Positions 44,094 through 52,734 are shown, counted from the stretch's first letter. The stretch is 64,000 nt of DNA from Streptomyces venezuelae ATCC 10712 (GCF_008639165.1 NZ_CP029197.1:3844001-3908000), one strand, 5' to 3'. Notes: generated by a model not told the origin, from the sequence alone. A program made the numbers and translations.

Positions 44094-44585
44094 GTGAAAT
44101 ATCTCGTACGGGACAAGATCTTCGCGATCGGCGACGACTACTGGATCGAGGACGAGCAGGGCCGCCACGCCTTCCTCGTCGACGGCAAGGCGCTGCGGCT
44201 GCGCGACACCCTGGAGCTCAAGGACCCCGACGGGCGGGTGCTGGTCACCCTGCGGCAGAAGATGTTCAGCCTGCGGGACGCGATGACCGTCGAGCGGGAC
44301 GACCGGCCGCTCGCGACGATCCGCCGCAAGCGGCTCTCGCTGCTGCGCAACCACTACCGGGTGACGCTCGTCGAGGGCACCGAACTGGACGTCAGCGGGC
44401 GGATCCTGGACCGGGAGTTCGTCGTCGAGTACGAGGGGGAGCTCCTGGCCCACATCTCCCGGCAGTGGTTCCACGTCCGCGAGACGTACGCGGTGAACGT
44501 GGTCCGGGAGGACGCGGACGCCGCGCTGCTCGTGGCCGTGGCGGTGTGCGTGATCCGGATGGCCGAGCGCGAACGGGAGGAGTGA
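44094..44585 (+). CDS. LURP-one-related (scramblase-like) protein
   Basis: The 163-residue protein begins with GTG-AAA-TAT (VKYLVRDKIF). It shows the repeating strand pattern of the LURP-one/tubby-like beta-barrel: IGDDYWIEDEQGRHAFLVDGKALRLRDTLELKDPDGRVLVTLRQKMFSLRDAMTVERDD, and a final hydrophobic helix (ADAALLVAVAVCVIRM). Such domains bind membranes or phospholipids in plants and animals; the bacterial role is unknown. It follows the DUF4239 gene by 32 bp. Confidence 0.8.
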   Translation: MKYLVRDKIFAIGDDYWIEDEQGRHAFLVDGKALRLRDTLELKDPDGRVLVTLRQKMFSLRDAMTVERDDRPLATIRRKRLSLLRNHYRVTLVEGTELDVSGRILDREFVVEYEGELLAHISRQWFHVRETYAVNVVREDADAALLVAVAVCVIRMAEREREE

Positions 44586-44638
44586 CCGGCGCGCGGTTGC
44601 GAGCGCCGGTTCGCGCCGCGGCGCGGTCTCACGCCGCC

Positions 44639-44703
44639 CTCATCAGCGTCCGGCGCAGCCTCACCCCGCCCCTCATCAGGGTTCGGCGCCGCCTCACGCC
44701 GCC
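44639..44703. repeat. tandem ~33-bp repeat at the 3' end of the trans-sulfuration gene
   Basis: Two near-identical units beginning CTCATCAGSGTYCGGCGC lie head to tail at 44639-44671 and 44672-44703. A third, more decayed copy (TTCGTCAGCG) lies in the coding end at 44704. The array sits between convergent genes and includes the stop codon of the minus-strand gene. Confidence 0.6.
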
Positions 44704-46013
44704 TTCGTCAGCGCCTGCTCCAGGTCCGTCCACAGGTCCTCGACGTGCTCGATGCCGACCGAGATCCGGACCGTGCCCGGGCCGATGCCGGCCGCGTCGA
44801 GGGCCGCCGCGTCGAGCTGGTGGTGGGAGGTGGAGGCCGGGTGCATGACCAGGGTCTTCACGTCGCCGAGGGAGACGCTGAGGGAGGCGAGGCGCACCGC
44901 CTCGACGAAGGTGCGGCCCGCCTCCCGGCCGCCCGCGAGGTCGACCAAGACCACGCCGCCGCCCCCGCGGGGCAGCAGCCGCGCGGCGATCTCCCGGTCG
45001 GGGTGGCTGTCGAGGGCGGGGTGGCGGACGGCCGCGACCGCGGGGTGCGCGGCGAACCGGGCCGCCAGGTCGGCGGCGCTCGCGCACTGGCGCTCCATGC
45101 GCAGGGAGAGGGTCTGCATGCCGCGCAGGGTGAGCCAGGCGGCGAACGGGTCGGTGGACGCGCCCTGTTCGACGGCGTGGCGGCGGACCCTGCGGTACAG
45201 CCCGTCGTCCTTGAAGACGGCGACGCCGCCGAGGACGTCCGCGTGTCCGGCGAGGTACTTGGTGGCGGAGTGGACGACGATGTCGGCGCCGTGGTCGAGC
45301 GGCCGGCAGAGCAGCGGCGAGGCGAAGGTGTTGTCGACGACCACCGGGACCCGGGCGCCGGCGGCGACGGCGGCGAGTGCGGGCAGGTCGGAGACGCGGG
45401 TGGTCGGGTTGGCGATGGTCTCCAGGTAGAGCAGCCGGGTCTCGGGGCGCAGCGCCGCCCGCACCTCCTCGGGGTCGGTGCCGGAGACGTAGGTGACGTC
45501 GATGCCCCAGCGGGTGGCGAGGTCGTCGAGGACCGCGTACGTACCGCCGTACAGGCAGGTCTGGGCGATGACGTGGTCGCCGCCGGCGAGCAGGCCGAGG
45601 AGGACGCCGTTCACGGCGCCCATGCCGGAGGCGAAGGAGAGGCCCGCGATGCCGCCTTCGAGGCGGGCGACGGCGTCCTCCAGGGTGCGGACGGTGGGGT
45701 TGCCGAGGCGGCTGTAGAGGAACGCGTCGGTGGAGGTGAAGGCGGTGGCGAGGGCGTCGGCCGAGTCGAAGGCGAAGACGTGGCCCTGGTGGAGGGGGAC
45801 GCCGAGGGGCCTGCTGCCGGTGATCTCGACGTGCGGCGGGTGGACGGCGAGGGTCTCGGGCCGGGTGGACGCGGGGGCGGGGAGCGCGGGGGCGGGCAGA
45901 GGGGCGGCAGGGGCGTGCGCGGAGGCGGGGAGCGCGGAGGTGGGGAGCGCAGGGGCGTGCGCGGTGGTGGGGAGCGTGAGGGCGGATGCGGCGGCGGAGT
46001 CGGCGGTGCTCAT
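44694..46013 (-). CDS. Cys/Met metabolism PLP-dependent trans-sulfuration enzyme
   Basis: The 439-residue protein has a low-complexity Ala/Pro/Leu/Ser N-terminus (1-50) and a fold-type I trans-sulfuration domain. Motifs are YSRLGNPTVRTLEDAVARLEGG, FASGMGAVNG, YGGTYAVLDDLATRWGI, VVVDNTFASPLLCRPLDHGAD, and the PLP lysine in HSATKYLAGHADVLGG. The C-terminus has GDVKTLVMHPASTSHHQLD and TVRISVGIEHVEDLWTDLEQAL. It is a cystathionine gamma-synthase/lyase or methionine gamma-lyase type enzyme; specificity cannot be read here. It is divergent from a MocR regulator. The first ~50 residues may be an annotation excess or a disordered tail. Confidence 0.9.
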   Translation of the reverse strand: MSTADSAAASALTLPTTAHAPALPTSALPASAHAPAAPLPAPALPAPASTRPETLAVHPPHVEITGSRPLGVPLHQGHVFAFDSADALATAFTSTDAFLYSRLGNPTVRTLEDAVARLEGGIAGLSFASGMGAVNGVLLGLLAGGDHVIAQTCLYGGTYAVLDDLATRWGIDVTYVSGTDPEEVRAALRPETRLLYLETIANPTTRVSDLPALAAVAAGARVPVVVDNTFASPLLCRPLDHGADIVVHSATKYLAGHADVLGGVAVFKDDGLYRRVRRHAVEQGASTDPFAAWLTLRGMQTLSLRMERQCASAADLAARFAAHPAVAAVRHPALDSHPDREIAARLLPRGGGGVVLVDLAGGREAGRTFVEAVRLASLSVSLGDVKTLVMHPASTSHHQLDAAALDAAGIGPGTVRISVGIEHVEDLWTDLEQALTKAA

Positions 46014-46051
46014 GAACTCAGTCTGTGGACAGGCAGTTTGCCTTCCCAGGT

Positions 46052-46088
46052 CCAATCCCGGCAGATTGGTTCGGCGATGAAGCCAATC
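46052..46088. promoter_or_regulatory. MocR-type operator with CCAATC repeats
   Basis: CCAATC occurs at 46052-46057 and again at 46083-46088 in direct orientation (31-bp period, about three helical turns), and inverted as GATTGG at 46064-46069. Direct repeats plus one inverted copy match GabR/MocR-type operators. They lie between the divergent gamma-lyase-type gene and the regulator, the last copy being inside the regulator's first codons. CAGATT (46062-46067) may be a -10 for the regulator, 9 bp before its ATG. Confidence 0.55.
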
Positions 46089-47615
46089 CAGAGGGACCTC
46101 GTCAGCGCCGCGAACCCCGCGGGGCAGCCGCCCGACCCCGACGACCTCGTCTTCCGGCTCGGGCGCTGGTCCGCCGGGCGCGGGCCGCTGTACCTGCTGC
46201 TCGCGGCCCGGCTGCGGCGGCTCGTCGACGAGGGCGCGCTGCCCCCGGGGGCGCTCCTGCCGCCGGACCGTCGTCTCGCGAAGGCCCTGGCCGTGGGGCG
46301 GACGACGGTGGTCGCCGCGTACGACACCCTGCGGCAGGAGGGGCGGCTCGTCCGGCGGCAGGGCAGCGGGACCCGGGTCGCGCGGGCCGCGCTGGCGGCG
46401 GAGGCGCCCCGGGCGGGCGAGGCGCCGCCGCCCCGGGTCACGGAGACGTCGAACCCGCTGTTCCTGCACCTGCTCGAAGCGCCCGACGGCGTGATCCTGC
46501 TGAGCTGCGCGGCGCCCGCGCAGCCGCCGCCCGAGCTGGCGGAGGCGTACCGCGCGCTCGTCCTGCCCGAGGCGGACCTCGGTTACCACCCGGCCGGCCT
46601 CGGGGTGCTGCGGGCCGCCGTGGCCCGGCGCTACGCGGCGCGGGGCGTGCCGACGGCGCCGGAGCAGATCCTGGTCACCACCGGGGCGCAGCAGGGGCTT
46701 TCGCTGCTGGCCCGGCTGCTGCTCGCGCCGGGGGACGGGGTGCTGGTGGAGGCGCCGACGTATCCGGGGGCGCTCGACCTGTTCCGGGAGGCGGCCGCCG
46801 TGCCGCTGCCGGTGGCGGTCGGGCCCGAGGGGATCGACGTGGCGGAGGCGGTGCGGGTGATGGAACGTCACCGTCCGGCGCTGGCCTATGTGATACCCCG
46901 CTTCCAGAACCCCACGGGGGCGGTCCTTCCGCCGTTGGCGGGGCGCCGGCTGGTCGAGGCGGCGAACGCGCTGGGGGTGCCGCTCGTCGACGACGAGGTG
47001 CTCGACGAGCTGGGGTTCGACGACCTGGCCTTCGACGATCCGGCGGGCGGGCCCGGCGGCGCATCGCTCTCCTCCTGCGGCGAGGTGATCGCGATCGGTT
47101 CGCTCAGCAAGATCGTGTGGGGCGGGCTGCGGATCGGCTGGGTGCGCGGCCCGGCGCCGCTCGTCGCCCGCCTCGCCCGGCTGAAGGCCCTGCACGACCT
47201 GGGCTGCGACGTGCCGTCCCAACTGGTCGCGGCCCGGCTGCTCGACGACTTCGCGCCGGTACGGGCGGCCCGGCTGCGGGCCCTGCGCGCGGGCCACGCC
47301 CACCTGCGTGCCGAGCTCGCCCGGCTGCTGCCCTCGTGGTCCTGCGCTCCGGTGACCGGCGGGCAGACGCTCTGGGTGCGGCTCCCCCACGGCGACGGCG
47401 TGTCCTTCGCGCAACTCGCCCTGCGGCACGGCGTGGCCGTCCTGCCGGGCGCGACGACGGACGCCCTCGGCGGCAGCGTGCGGCACCTGCGGCTGCACTT
47501 CCTGCTGGCGCCGGAGGTGCTGACGGAGGCGGTACGGAGACTGGCGGCGGCCTGGGCGGAGTACGCCCCGGTGCAGGAACCCGGGCGGGCCTCGCTCCGG
47601 GGCATCACCCTCTGA
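46077..47615 (+). CDS. MocR-type GntR regulator with aminotransferase domain
   Basis: The 512-residue protein has an N-terminal GntR winged helix (residues ~37-105; YLLLAARLRRLVDEGALPPGALLPPDRRLAKALAVGRTTVVAAYDTLRQEGRLVRRQGSGTRV). A class I aminotransferase domain (~130-505) follows, with GYHPAGLGVLRAAVARRY, PRFQNPTGA, DDEVLDELGF and the PLP lysine in SLSKIVWGGLRIGW. It likely binds PLP and an amino-acid effector and controls the divergent trans-sulfuration gene, a common pairing. The next gene follows by 11 bp on the same strand. Confidence 0.9.
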   Translation: MKPIQRDLVSAANPAGQPPDPDDLVFRLGRWSAGRGPLYLLLAARLRRLVDEGALPPGALLPPDRRLAKALAVGRTTVVAAYDTLRQEGRLVRRQGSGTRVARAALAAEAPRAGEAPPPRVTETSNPLFLHLLEAPDGVILLSCAAPAQPPPELAEAYRALVLPEADLGYHPAGLGVLRAAVARRYAARGVPTAPEQILVTTGAQQGLSLLARLLLAPGDGVLVEAPTYPGALDLFREAAAVPLPVAVGPEGIDVAEAVRVMERHRPALAYVIPRFQNPTGAVLPPLAGRRLVEAANALGVPLVDDEVLDELGFDDLAFDDPAGGPGGASLSSCGEVIAIGSLSKIVWGGLRIGWVRGPAPLVARLARLKALHDLGCDVPSQLVAARLLDDFAPVRAARLRALRAGHAHLRAELARLLPSWSCAPVTGGQTLWVRLPHGDGVSFAQLALRHGVAVLPGATTDALGGSVRHLRLHFLLAPEVLTEAVRRLAAAWAEYAPVQEPGRASLRGITL

Positions 47616-47626
47616 AGGGATCGTTC

Positions 47627-48235
47627 ATGCACACCCAGCCGAGCCCGTTCGAGCTGCACGCCTGGAAGGAGGGAAACCGGCACAACTACAGTGCGGGCTG
47701 GAAGGGCGTCTCCCCGGAGTTCGGCGAGATCACGCTGACCTGTCCGCTCCCCCGTACCAGCGCCGAGTCGATCGTCTCGGAGCTGCGCGGCGGGCTGCTC
47801 CCGACGGCGTCGTTCGAGACGCGCGGCGCGCATGCCGAGGGGCTCGTCCTGCCGGCGCTGAACCGTTCGACGCTGCGGGTCGGGGAGCGGATGGTGTACG
47901 TGTCGCGGAACCGTTTCGGCGCCACCCTGGACCAGCGGGCCCTGGCCCTGCGGTACGCGGGCGACCACTATCGGCTCGCCGCCCTCGACAAGCGGGGGTA
48001 CGTCCTGAGCCGCGCGGCCGACGACGAGGACCCCGGGGTCACGGTCACCGTCCGCGAGACCGGCCGGGGGAGGAACCGCAGGCTGACGGTGCGGACCGCC
48101 GGGCGCGCGGAGGGCGGGGACCTGGCCCTCGCCCTGATCTTCGCGGGCGTCGACCGCTCGGCGCTGACGCGGATCGGGGCGGTGAAGGCGGGTCTGTCGC
48201 GCGTGACCCACTTCTGGACGGAGTCGCAGTACTGA
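47627..48235 (+). CDS. hypothetical protein downstream of MocR
   Basis: The 202-residue soluble protein is not recognised. It is beta-rich and basic: FGEITLTCPLPRTSAESIVSELRGGLLPTASFETR near the start, and YAGDHYRLAALDKRGYVLSRAADDEDPGVTVTVRETGRGRNRRLTVRTAGR later. It ends VDRSALTRIGAVKAGLSRVTHFWTESQY. GAAGGGA precedes the ATG by 7 nt. It is probably co-transcribed with the regulator, since only 11 bp separate them. The alternating strands suggest a beta-sandwich or tubby/LURP-like barrel. No function is proposed. Confidence 0.65.
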   Translation: MHTQPSPFELHAWKEGNRHNYSAGWKGVSPEFGEITLTCPLPRTSAESIVSELRGGLLPTASFETRGAHAEGLVLPALNRSTLRVGERMVYVSRNRFGATLDQRALALRYAGDHYRLAALDKRGYVLSRAADDEDPGVTVTVRETGRGRNRRLTVRTAGRAEGGDLALALIFAGVDRSALTRIGAVKAGLSRVTHFWTESQY

Positions 48236-48236
48236 C

Positions 48237-48271
48237 GCGGGGGCGGCCCCACTAAGGGGAAGCCGCCCCGC
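48237..48271 (+). terminator. terminator after the MocR operon
   Basis: GCGGGGGCGGC (48237-48247) pairs with GCCGCCCCGC (48262-48271) immediately after the TGA of the hypothetical gene; the loop includes ACTAA. A GCTCTTC stretch follows. It is a good intrinsic terminator for the + strand. Confidence 0.7.
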
Positions 48272-48290
48272 TCTTCACCTGAGCCCCGCA

Positions 48291-48358
48291 CCGCCCGTCA
48301 CCTCAGCCGCGCGCCACCCGTCGCCATAGCCCCGCCCCGCCCGTCGCCTCAGCCGCGC
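48291..48358. repeat. duplicated 22-bp 3' tail of the nitrilase gene
   Basis: CCGCCCGTCRCCTCAGCCGC occurs at 48291-48310 and 48337-48356, differing by one base (A or G). The second copy includes the stop codon (TCA on + at 48349-48351) and last codons of the minus-strand nitrilase gene. The first copy is therefore a duplicated gene end lying in the intergenic region. Confidence 0.55.
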
Positions 48359-49146
48359 TTCGGCGTCGCGAGGCCCAGGACACGGTCCTTCAAGGCCGGG
48401 AACTGCTCGCGGGTGGTCGTGACCTTCGCCGGATCGAGCACGACCCGGAGGATCTCCTCGCCGGGGCCCGCCTCGGCGACGGTCTCGCCCCAGGGGTCGA
48501 CCACGATCGAGTGCCCGGCCTGCTCCACGCCCGCGTGCGTGCCCGCCGTACCGCAGGCGAGGACGTACGCCTGGTTCTCGACGGCCCGGGCCCGGGCGAG
48601 CAGGCTCCAGTGGGCACGGCGCAGGGCGGGCCAGCCGGCCGGGACGACGAAGGCCTGGGCGCCGGCGTCCACGAGGCCCCGGAAGAGCTCGGGGAAGCGC
48701 AGGTCGTAGCAGGTGCCGACGCCGATGGTGAGGTGCGGCAGGTCGACGGTGACGAGGTCCTCCCCGGCGGCCATCATCACCGCCTCGCCCTTGTCGAAGC
48801 CGAAGCGGTGGATCTTCCGGTAGGAGGCGGCGAGTTCGCCGTCGGGGGAGAGGACGAGCGAGGTGTTGTAGAGCGCGCCGCCCTCCGCCTCGACGAAGGA
48901 GCCGGCGTGCAGCCAGACCCCGGCGTCGCGGGCGGCGGCCGCCATCGCCGTGTGCGTGGGCCCGTTCAGGGGCTCGGACTCGGCGGCGAAGAGGTCGGAC
49001 GCGAAGGCGCCGACGGTCCACAGTTCCGGCAGGACGACGAGGTCGGCGTGGCCGGATTCCTCCCGTACGAGGCGGGCCACGCGGGCCCGCCGGGCGTCGA
49101 CCGGTTCGTCCGGGTCTACCGCGATCTGGATCAGCGAGGCGCGCAC
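48349..49146 (-). CDS. carbon-nitrogen hydrolase (nitrilase superfamily)
   Basis: The 265-residue enzyme has the full Glu-Lys-Cys triad: E41 (VLPELW), K111 (YRKIHRFG) and C146 (GTCYDLRFPELFRG). The second glutamate region is less clear. The CYDLRFPELFR and KIHRFGFDKGE motifs are typical of omega-amidase/NIT2-like members, which deamidate alpha-ketoglutaramate or similar amides. Start is a GTG at 49146. Length is normal. A short repeat lies beyond its 3' end. It stands alone, between the MocR operon and the MDMPI gene. Confidence 0.9.
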   Translation of the reverse strand: MRASLIQIAVDPDEPVDARRARVARLVREESGHADLVVLPELWTVGAFASDLFAAESEPLNGPTHTAMAAAARDAGVWLHAGSFVEAEGGALYNTSLVLSPDGELAASYRKIHRFGFDKGEAVMMAAGEDLVTVDLPHLTIGVGTCYDLRFPELFRGLVDAGAQAFVVPAGWPALRRAHWSLLARARAVENQAYVLACGTAGTHAGVEQAGHSIVVDPWGETVAEAGPGEEILRVVLDPAKVTTTREQFPALKDRVLGLATPKRG

Positions 49147-49301
49147 ACTACCACCGTCCTGGCATTCGAGCCGTCAACACCGGCCTACGATCGTCACACG
49201 AAAGCACTGCCGGGGTGCCTTCGGGCAGCGTAACTTAGCGTCCGAGCCTCCTACCCAGTCGTGTTTTCAGCCCGCGCACCGAAGAACCGCCGAGGGGTCC
49301 C

Positions 49302-50129
49302 GTGACCGTCCATCCCAGCCTCCAGAACTACGCCGACGCCTGGACCCACTCCATCGAGGCGATAGCCGAGCTGGTGCAGCCGCTCGTGGAGGGCGAGTGG
49401 AACCGGCCGACTCCGTGCCCGGGCTGGTCGGTCCGGGACATCGTGTCCCATGTGATCGGCATGGAGACGGAGATGCTCGGTGACCCGCGGCCGATCCACT
49501 CCCTGCCGCGAGATCTCTACCACGTACGCAGTGACTTCGCGCGCTACATGGAGGTCCAGGTCGATGTGCGCCGCCACCACACGGCGCCGGAGATGACCTC
49601 GGAGCTGGAGTACATCCTGATCCGCCGCGCGCGGCAGCTCCGCAACGAGAACCGCTCCCCCGAGCATCTGATCCGAGCCCCGCTGGGCGCCGAGCAGTCC
49701 CTGGAACTCGCCTACCGGATGCGGGCCTTCGACGTGTGGGTGCACGAGCAGGACCTGCGGTTCGCGCTCGGTGTGCCGGGCAACCTCGACTCGGCGGGCG
49801 CGCACGTCACCCGGGACGTGCTCCTGGAGGCCCTGCCGAAGGTGGTCGCCAAGGACGCGGGCGCGCCCGCGTCTTCGGCGGTGGTGGTGGACGTGAGCGG
49901 GCCGCTGGAGTTCCTGCGGACGGTGCGGGTCGACGCGGAGGGCCGGGGTTCGATCGACGGGGCGCCTTCGCTGGGTCCGGCGGTGACGCTCGCGACGGAC
50001 TGGGAGACGTTCGTGCGGCTCGCCTGCGGCCGGGTCCGGCCGGCCGAGGTGGCCGACCGGGTCAAGACGGAGGGCGACGAGGCGCTGGCGCAGGCCATCC
50101 TCGACAACTTCGCGGTGACGCCCCGCTAG
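49302..50129 (+). CDS. maleylpyruvate isomerase family mycothiol-dependent enzyme
   Basis: The 275-residue protein has an MDMPI/DinB-like N-terminal four-helix domain: residues 13-55 with WNRPTPCPGWSVRDIVSHVIGME, then RMRAFDVWVHEQDLRFALG. It carries the three metal ligands of the family: His in VSHVIG, and Asp and His in DVWVHEQD. A C-terminal SCP2-like domain follows (~190-270). Homologues use mycothiol as cofactor for isomerase or S-transferase reactions, which fits an actinobacterium. The substrate is unknown. GTG 49302 follows GAGGGG. Confidence 0.88.
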   Translation: MTVHPSLQNYADAWTHSIEAIAELVQPLVEGEWNRPTPCPGWSVRDIVSHVIGMETEMLGDPRPIHSLPRDLYHVRSDFARYMEVQVDVRRHHTAPEMTSELEYILIRRARQLRNENRSPEHLIRAPLGAEQSLELAYRMRAFDVWVHEQDLRFALGVPGNLDSAGAHVTRDVLLEALPKVVAKDAGAPASSAVVVDVSGPLEFLRTVRVDAEGRGSIDGAPSLGPAVTLATDWETFVRLACGRVRPAEVADRVKTEGDEALAQAILDNFAVTPR

Positions 50130-50165
50130 CGGTCCGCCCGCCCCCGGCCGCCCGCCGCCCCCGGT

Positions 50166-51482
50166 CTACACGGGGACGTGGACGGCTTCCACCCTGCTGG
50201 CGACCAGCCGTTCCCGTTCCCTGCGCTGGGTGCGGGCCTTGAGGCGCAGGATCTGGACGATGCCGAGGGCCTCCAGGACGAAGACGGACGAGAACGCGAT
50301 CCGGTAGTTGTCGCCGGTCGCGTCGAGCAGCACGCCGACGGCGAGCAGCGTCGTCATCGAGGCGACGAAACCACCCATGTTGACGATGCCGGAGGCTGTG
50401 CCCTGACGCTCCGGCGGGTTCGCCGGACGGGCGAAGTCGAAGCCGATCATCGAGGCGGGTCCGCAGGCGCCGAGGACCAGGCACAGGGTGACGAGCAGCC
50501 ACATCGGGGCGTGGTCCCCGGGGTACGCGAGGGTGCTCGCCCACAGCAGGGCGGTGGCCGCGACCGTACCGAGGGCGAGCGGCGCGCGGGCCGTGTGGTG
50601 GCGGGCGATGATCTGCCCGTACGCGAGACCGACGACCATGTTGGAGAGGACGACCAGGGTGAGCAGGCTCCCGGCGGTCGACCGGGACAGGCCCTGCGCC
50701 TCGACGAGGTACGGAAGGCCCCAGAGCAGCAGGAAGACCATCGCGGGGAACTGGGTGGTGAAGTGCACCCACATGCCGAGCCGGGTGCCGGGCTCCCGCC
50801 AGGACTCGGCGATCTGACGGCGTACGAACGCGGCGCCCGCGTGCGTGGCGGGCTGGGGCTCGTACCCCTCGGGGTGGTCCTTGAGGAAGAGCAGCAGCAG
50901 GACGAGGACGAGGACGCCCGCGAGGGAGCTGCCGACGAAGGTGGTCGTCCAGCCGAGGCCGTGCAGGGCGCGGGCGATGAAGACGGTGGAGACGAGGTTG
51001 CCGGCCATGCCGAAGAGGGCGGCGACCTGGCCGATGAGCGGGCCGCGGCGGGCCGGGAACCAGCGGCTGCCGAGCCGCAGGACGCTGATGAAGGTCATCG
51101 CGTCGCCGCAGCCGAGGAGGGCCCGGGAGGCGAGCGCCGTGCCGTACGAGGGGGAGAGCGCGAAGCCCAGCTGGCCGAGGGTGAAGAGGACGACGCCGAG
51201 GGCGAGGACCTTCTTGGTGCCGAGCCGGTCGACCATGAGGCCGACGGGTATCTGCATGCCGGCGTAGACGAGCAGCTGGAGGATGGAGAAGGTGGAGAGC
51301 GCGGAGGCGTTGACGTCGAAGCGGTCGGCGGCGTCGAGTCCGGCGACGCCGAGGGAGGTACGGAAGATGACGGCGACGAAGTAGACGGCGACGCCGACGC
51401 CCCAGACGAGGGCGGCGCGGCGGCCGCCGGGCGGGTCGCCGGGCAGGGTGACGGCGGAGCCGTAGCCGTTGCGGTTGCTCAC
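50166..51482 (-). CDS. MFS transporter
   Basis: The 438-residue permease has 12 helices and the MFS loop-2 signature as GLMVDRLGTKKVLALG. Helix 1 is GVGVAVYFVAVIFRTSLGVAG, and helix 4 contains RALLGCGDAMTFISVLRLGSRWFPARRG, characteristic of the ACS/NNP-like nitrate/hexuronate transporter branch. Substrate unknown. The GTG start at 51482 overlaps the TGA of the upstream GntR gene by 4 bp, so regulator and transporter are coupled, and the ligand is probably the transported compound. Convergent with the MDMPI gene, 36 bp apart. Confidence 0.9.
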   Translation of the reverse strand: MSNRNGYGSAVTLPGDPPGGRRAALVWGVGVAVYFVAVIFRTSLGVAGLDAADRFDVNASALSTFSILQLLVYAGMQIPVGLMVDRLGTKKVLALGVVLFTLGQLGFALSPSYGTALASRALLGCGDAMTFISVLRLGSRWFPARRGPLIGQVAALFGMAGNLVSTVFIARALHGLGWTTTFVGSSLAGVLVLVLLLLFLKDHPEGYEPQPATHAGAAFVRRQIAESWREPGTRLGMWVHFTTQFPAMVFLLLWGLPYLVEAQGLSRSTAGSLLTLVVLSNMVVGLAYGQIIARHHTARAPLALGTVAATALLWASTLAYPGDHAPMWLLVTLCLVLGACGPASMIGFDFARPANPPERQGTASGIVNMGGFVASMTTLLAVGVLLDATGDNYRIAFSSVFVLEALGIVQILRLKARTQRRERERLVASRVEAVHVPV

Positions 51483-52120
51483 CGGTCCTCCCCTCGGACC
51501 AGGACCTTGACCCAGCTGAGGTGCTGGCGCACGCAGTGCGCGGCCCCTTCCACGTCGCCCGCCTTGATCCGCTCCAGGATCTCGGCGTGCTCGGTGATGT
51601 TCTTGGCGATCCGGTCGGGCTGGGACTGCATCACGGCGACGCCCATCCGCAGTTGGCGGTCGCGGAGCTGGTCGTAGAGCCGGGAGAGGATCTGGTTTCC
51701 GGCGTGCTGCACGATCTCGGCGTGGAAGCACCGGTCGGTGACCGCCACCTCCGCGAGGTCCCCTGCGGCGGCCCGCAGCTTCTGCTCCTCCAGGAGCTCT
51801 TCGAGCCGCTCGACGAGCGAGGCGGGCGCGGGCACGGCGCGGCGGACGGCGAACTCCTCGACGAGCAGCCGGGTCTCGACGACGTCGGCGATCTCCTGGG
51901 CGGAGACGGCGAGGACGAGGGCGCCCTTCTTGGGGTAGAGCTTGAGCAGCCCTTCCATCTCCAGCTTGAGCAGCGCCTCGCGCACCGGCGTCCGTGACAC
52001 CCCCACGGCGAGGGCGAGCTCGCCCTCGGTGAGCAGGGTGCCGCCCTCGTAACGGCGGTCGAGCACCGCTTGCTTGACGTGCATGTAGACGCGGTCGGCG
52101 GCGGGGGGTGCGGATGCCAT
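51479..52120 (-). CDS. GntR family regulator (FadR/FCD subfamily)
   Basis: The 213-residue protein has an N-terminal winged helix (residues ~8-72, TEGELALAVGVSRTPVREALLKLEMEGLLKLYPKKGALV). A C-terminal all-helical FCD ligand domain (~80-205) follows, with the metal-binding Asp/His pattern DRCFHAEIVQHAGN, EHAEIL and CVRQHLSWVK. FCD regulators bind carboxylic acids or sugar acids. It is the first gene of an operon with the MFS transporter and should regulate it. Length is normal; ATG 52120. Confidence 0.9.
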   Translation of the reverse strand: MASAPPAADRVYMHVKQAVLDRRYEGGTLLTEGELALAVGVSRTPVREALLKLEMEGLLKLYPKKGALVLAVSAQEIADVVETRLLVEEFAVRRAVPAPASLVERLEELLEEQKLRAAAGDLAEVAVTDRCFHAEIVQHAGNQILSRLYDQLRDRQLRMGVAVMQSQPDRIAKNITEHAEILERIKAGDVEGAAHCVRQHLSWVKVLVRGEDR

Positions 52121-52136
52121 GCGTACAGCTTAGATA

Positions 52137-52152
52137 CAACAGGGGTGCAACA
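52137..52152 (-). promoter_or_regulatory. GntR/MFS promoter with TGTTG direct repeat
   Basis: On the minus strand TGTTG occurs at 52152-52148 and 52141-52137, 11 bp apart, about 17 bp upstream of the gntR ATG. The repeat contains TTGCAC, a possible -35, and is followed by TATC. It may be the regulator's own operator. Confidence 0.35.
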
Positions 52153-52153
52153 G

Positions 52154-52184
52154 AGAGCCCCGTCCACATCATGGACGGGGCTCT
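52154..52184 (-). terminator. terminator after the hypothetical gene
   Basis: AGAGCCCCGTCCA (52154-52166) pairs perfectly with TGGACGGGGCTCT (52172-52184) around a 5-nt loop. It lies 28 bp past the stop of the minus-strand hypothetical gene and before the gntR promoter. Confidence 0.8.
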
Positions 52185-52212
52185 TCGTCGGCCGATGCGC
52201 GCGCCGTCGGGA

Positions 52213-52734
52213 TCAGACGGGAACGGCCGAGATGATCTCGCGGATCCTCTTCACCGACGACCGCCGGTACGGCAGGGACGCCACCTCCTCGACGACCGCG
52301 CCGAGCCACTCCGCATCCCCGAGCCGGTGCGTCGCCTTCGCCTGGGAGAGCGCCTGGAAGAGCTCGATCAGGAGATAGGTGTGCGCGCTCGTGTAGCGCT
52401 GCTCGTGGTGGCTGTAGCGCGCGTACCAGTCGTCGTACGGATGGCGCACGAGGGCGTGGACGGAACAGGCGTCGCGGCCCATGTCGAGGTGGTTCGACTG
52501 GGTGGCCCACGTGAGCGCGGTGCCGCCCCGTGTGGCCATCCAGGCCCGGGTGGTGGTGCGGATGCCCAGCTCCATGACCCGTGACCAGGGCACGACGTCC
52601 AGCGGCTCCGCCGTGCCGTTCGCACGGTGCTCCATGCCCTCGGCCGTCAGCACGAGGCACATTCCCCCCTCGCGCTCGGGGTCACCGATCACCCACCGGT
52701 CCCCGACCAGCCCCAGCGGTCCCAGACGATTCAT
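52213..52734 (-). CDS. hypothetical protein
   Basis: This 173-residue soluble protein is not recognised. The beta-rich first half is rather like a PH-domain or DUF-type strand layer (LGLVGDRWVIGDPEREGGMCLVLTAEGMEHRANGTAEPLDVVPWSRVMELGIRTTTRAWMATRGGTALTWATQSNHLDMGRDACSVH). The second half is helical (HPYDDWYARYSHHEQRYTSAHTYLLIELFQAL). The ATG at 52734 is preceded by GTG and a GGGGGGAGA ribosome-binding site. It lies just beyond the bkd operon and the parS site on the same strand. Function unknown. Confidence 0.68.
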   Translation of the reverse strand: MNRLGPLGLVGDRWVIGDPEREGGMCLVLTAEGMEHRANGTAEPLDVVPWSRVMELGIRTTTRAWMATRGGTALTWATQSNHLDMGRDACSVHALVRHPYDDWYARYSHHEQRYTSAHTYLLIELFQALSQAKATHRLGDAEWLGAVVEEVASLPYRRSSVKRIREIISAVPV

